Origin: an uncultured Collinsella sp.
GTDB taxonomy: Bacteria; Actinomycetota; Coriobacteriia; Coriobacteriales; Coriobacteriaceae
Length of the DNA stretch: 6,525 bases
Assembly: GCA_900765185.1 (NCBI GenBank)
Contig: CAAFQT010000296.1
Location: forward strand, 1-6,525
Reading direction: 5' to 3'
The position numbers and the translations under genes are program-made. This document shows, one piece after another, positions 5,620 to 6,525 of the stretch. Position 1 is the stretch's first letter, and each line of letters opens with the position of its first letter. The notes under the pieces are model-generated. The model was not told where the DNA came from. It searched no databases and was given only the letters and a program-made list of their open reading frames with translations.

Positions 5620-5719
5620 CGCATCCATCGCCGGGCCGGCCGCAGGCCACGTGCACCGCGCGTCCCGCGCAAGCCGCACGCGCACCCCGCCCCCACACGA
5701 TGAAGCATGCGTAGAAAAT

Positions 5720-5757
5720 CGCCCGCCGTGCCATTAAGGTGCGGCGGGCGCTTGTAT
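5720..5757 (+). terminator. terminator between the zinc-ribbon gene and thrS
   Basis: CGCCCGCCG (5720-5728) pairs with CGGCGGGCG (5742-5750). The stem continues inward through two G-U pairs and two G-C pairs to a 5-nt ATTAA loop, 13 pairs in all. A short, imperfect T-rich tail (CTTGTAT) follows on the plus strand. On the minus strand the stem is followed by ATTTTC, so it may work in both directions. It lies 100 nt past the zinc-ribbon stop, and the intervening 5620-5719 shows nothing else convincing. The tail overlaps the -35 region of the thrS promoter. Confidence 0.68.
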
Positions 5758-5779
5758 ACCAAGGCAACCTGCCTATAAT
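5752..5779 (+). promoter_or_regulatory. thrS promoter
   Basis: A perfect TATAAT -10 box (5774-5779) has TTGTAT (5752-5757) 16 nt upstream as a partial -35. The predicted transcript start is near 5785-5787, giving a leader of about 65 nt before the thrS ATG. The -10 stands inside an interrupted inverted repeat, described separately at 5770-5827. Confidence 0.68.
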
Positions 5780-5827
5780 GATGCAAGTCAAAAACGCCGA
5801 GCGCATCGCACGCACTTGCATCAGGCA
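5770..5827. promoter_or_regulatory. inverted repeat at the thrS promoter/leader
   Basis: TGATGCAAGT (5779-5788) and ACTTGCATCA (5814-5823) are perfect 10-bp inverted repeats with a 25-nt spacer. Outside them TGCC (5770-5773) pairs with GGCA (5824-5827) if the TATAA of the -10 box is bulged out, giving a 14-bp interrupted stem. The predicted start falls inside the left arm, so only part of the stem would be transcribed from this promoter. That favours a DNA-level operator, or a leader hairpin on read-through RNA. No T-box consensus is present. Confidence 0.5.
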
Positions 5828-5849
5828 TCCGAGAGGAGAAAACATACCC

Positions 5850-6525
<676 letters not shown>

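Noticed and set aside
5750..5849. T-box riboswitch upstream of thrS
   Set aside because: The leader is short and contains no AGGGTGGNACCGCG-type T-box bulge or specifier stem. Only the simple inverted repeat is seen.

Overview
The window is GC-rich DNA of bacterial type with six protein genes and an unusual density of intergenic hairpins. The best guess is a Coriobacteriia-type anaerobic actinobacterium, Collinsella-like. This rests on the high GC content, the strong purine-rich ribosome binding sites, the anaerobic GlpA-type flavoprotein cassette and the palindrome-rich intergenic spaces. It is an inference from style and gene content, not a database match.

Layout. At the left edge (1-164) there is possibly the last few codons of a plus-strand gene, a minus-strand intrinsic terminator (54-86) and a perfect 12-bp palindrome (132-160). 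An M24-family Xaa-Pro-type aminopeptidase lies on the minus strand (165-1253). The 283-bp space upstream of it (1254-1536) holds three separate long hairpins. Two of these share the same outer stem but have different, internally compensated inner stems. Upstream of that lies a tightly packed minus-strand operon (4790 to 1537). In transcription order it encodes a GlpA-like FAD oxidoreductase with a C-terminal BFD-type iron-sulfur domain, a pyridine-nucleotide/FAD oxidoreductase and a small cysteine-rich DUF1667 protein. The genes are 1 and 4 nt apart, so they are probably translationally coupled. The likely role is oxidation of glycerol 3-phosphate (or a similar 2-hydroxy-acid or polyol-phosphate substrate) with electron transfer to NAD(P) or another acceptor.

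A 397-bp divergent space (4791-5187) separates this operon from the plus-strand genes. It holds a 15-bp palindrome 18 nt upstream of the operon's GTG start, a probable operator. It also holds four copies of a 17-bp repeat in alternating orientation that fold into two hairpins, and a promoter-like element for the next gene. On the plus strand follow a small two-helix membrane protein with a double zinc ribbon (5188-5619), a terminator, a strong TATAAT promoter inside an interrupted inverted repeat, and the first 225 codons of threonyl-tRNA synthetase (5850 to the window end). This ThrRS begins almost directly at its editing domain and lacks the usual N-terminal TGS domain.

The genes themselves belong to known families. 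The least explained material is intergenic: at least four kinds of palindrome or hairpin repeat within 6.5 kb. Two of them (1303-1477 and 4959-5098) occur in multiple copies here, and their arm sequences differ in ways that preserve base pairing.
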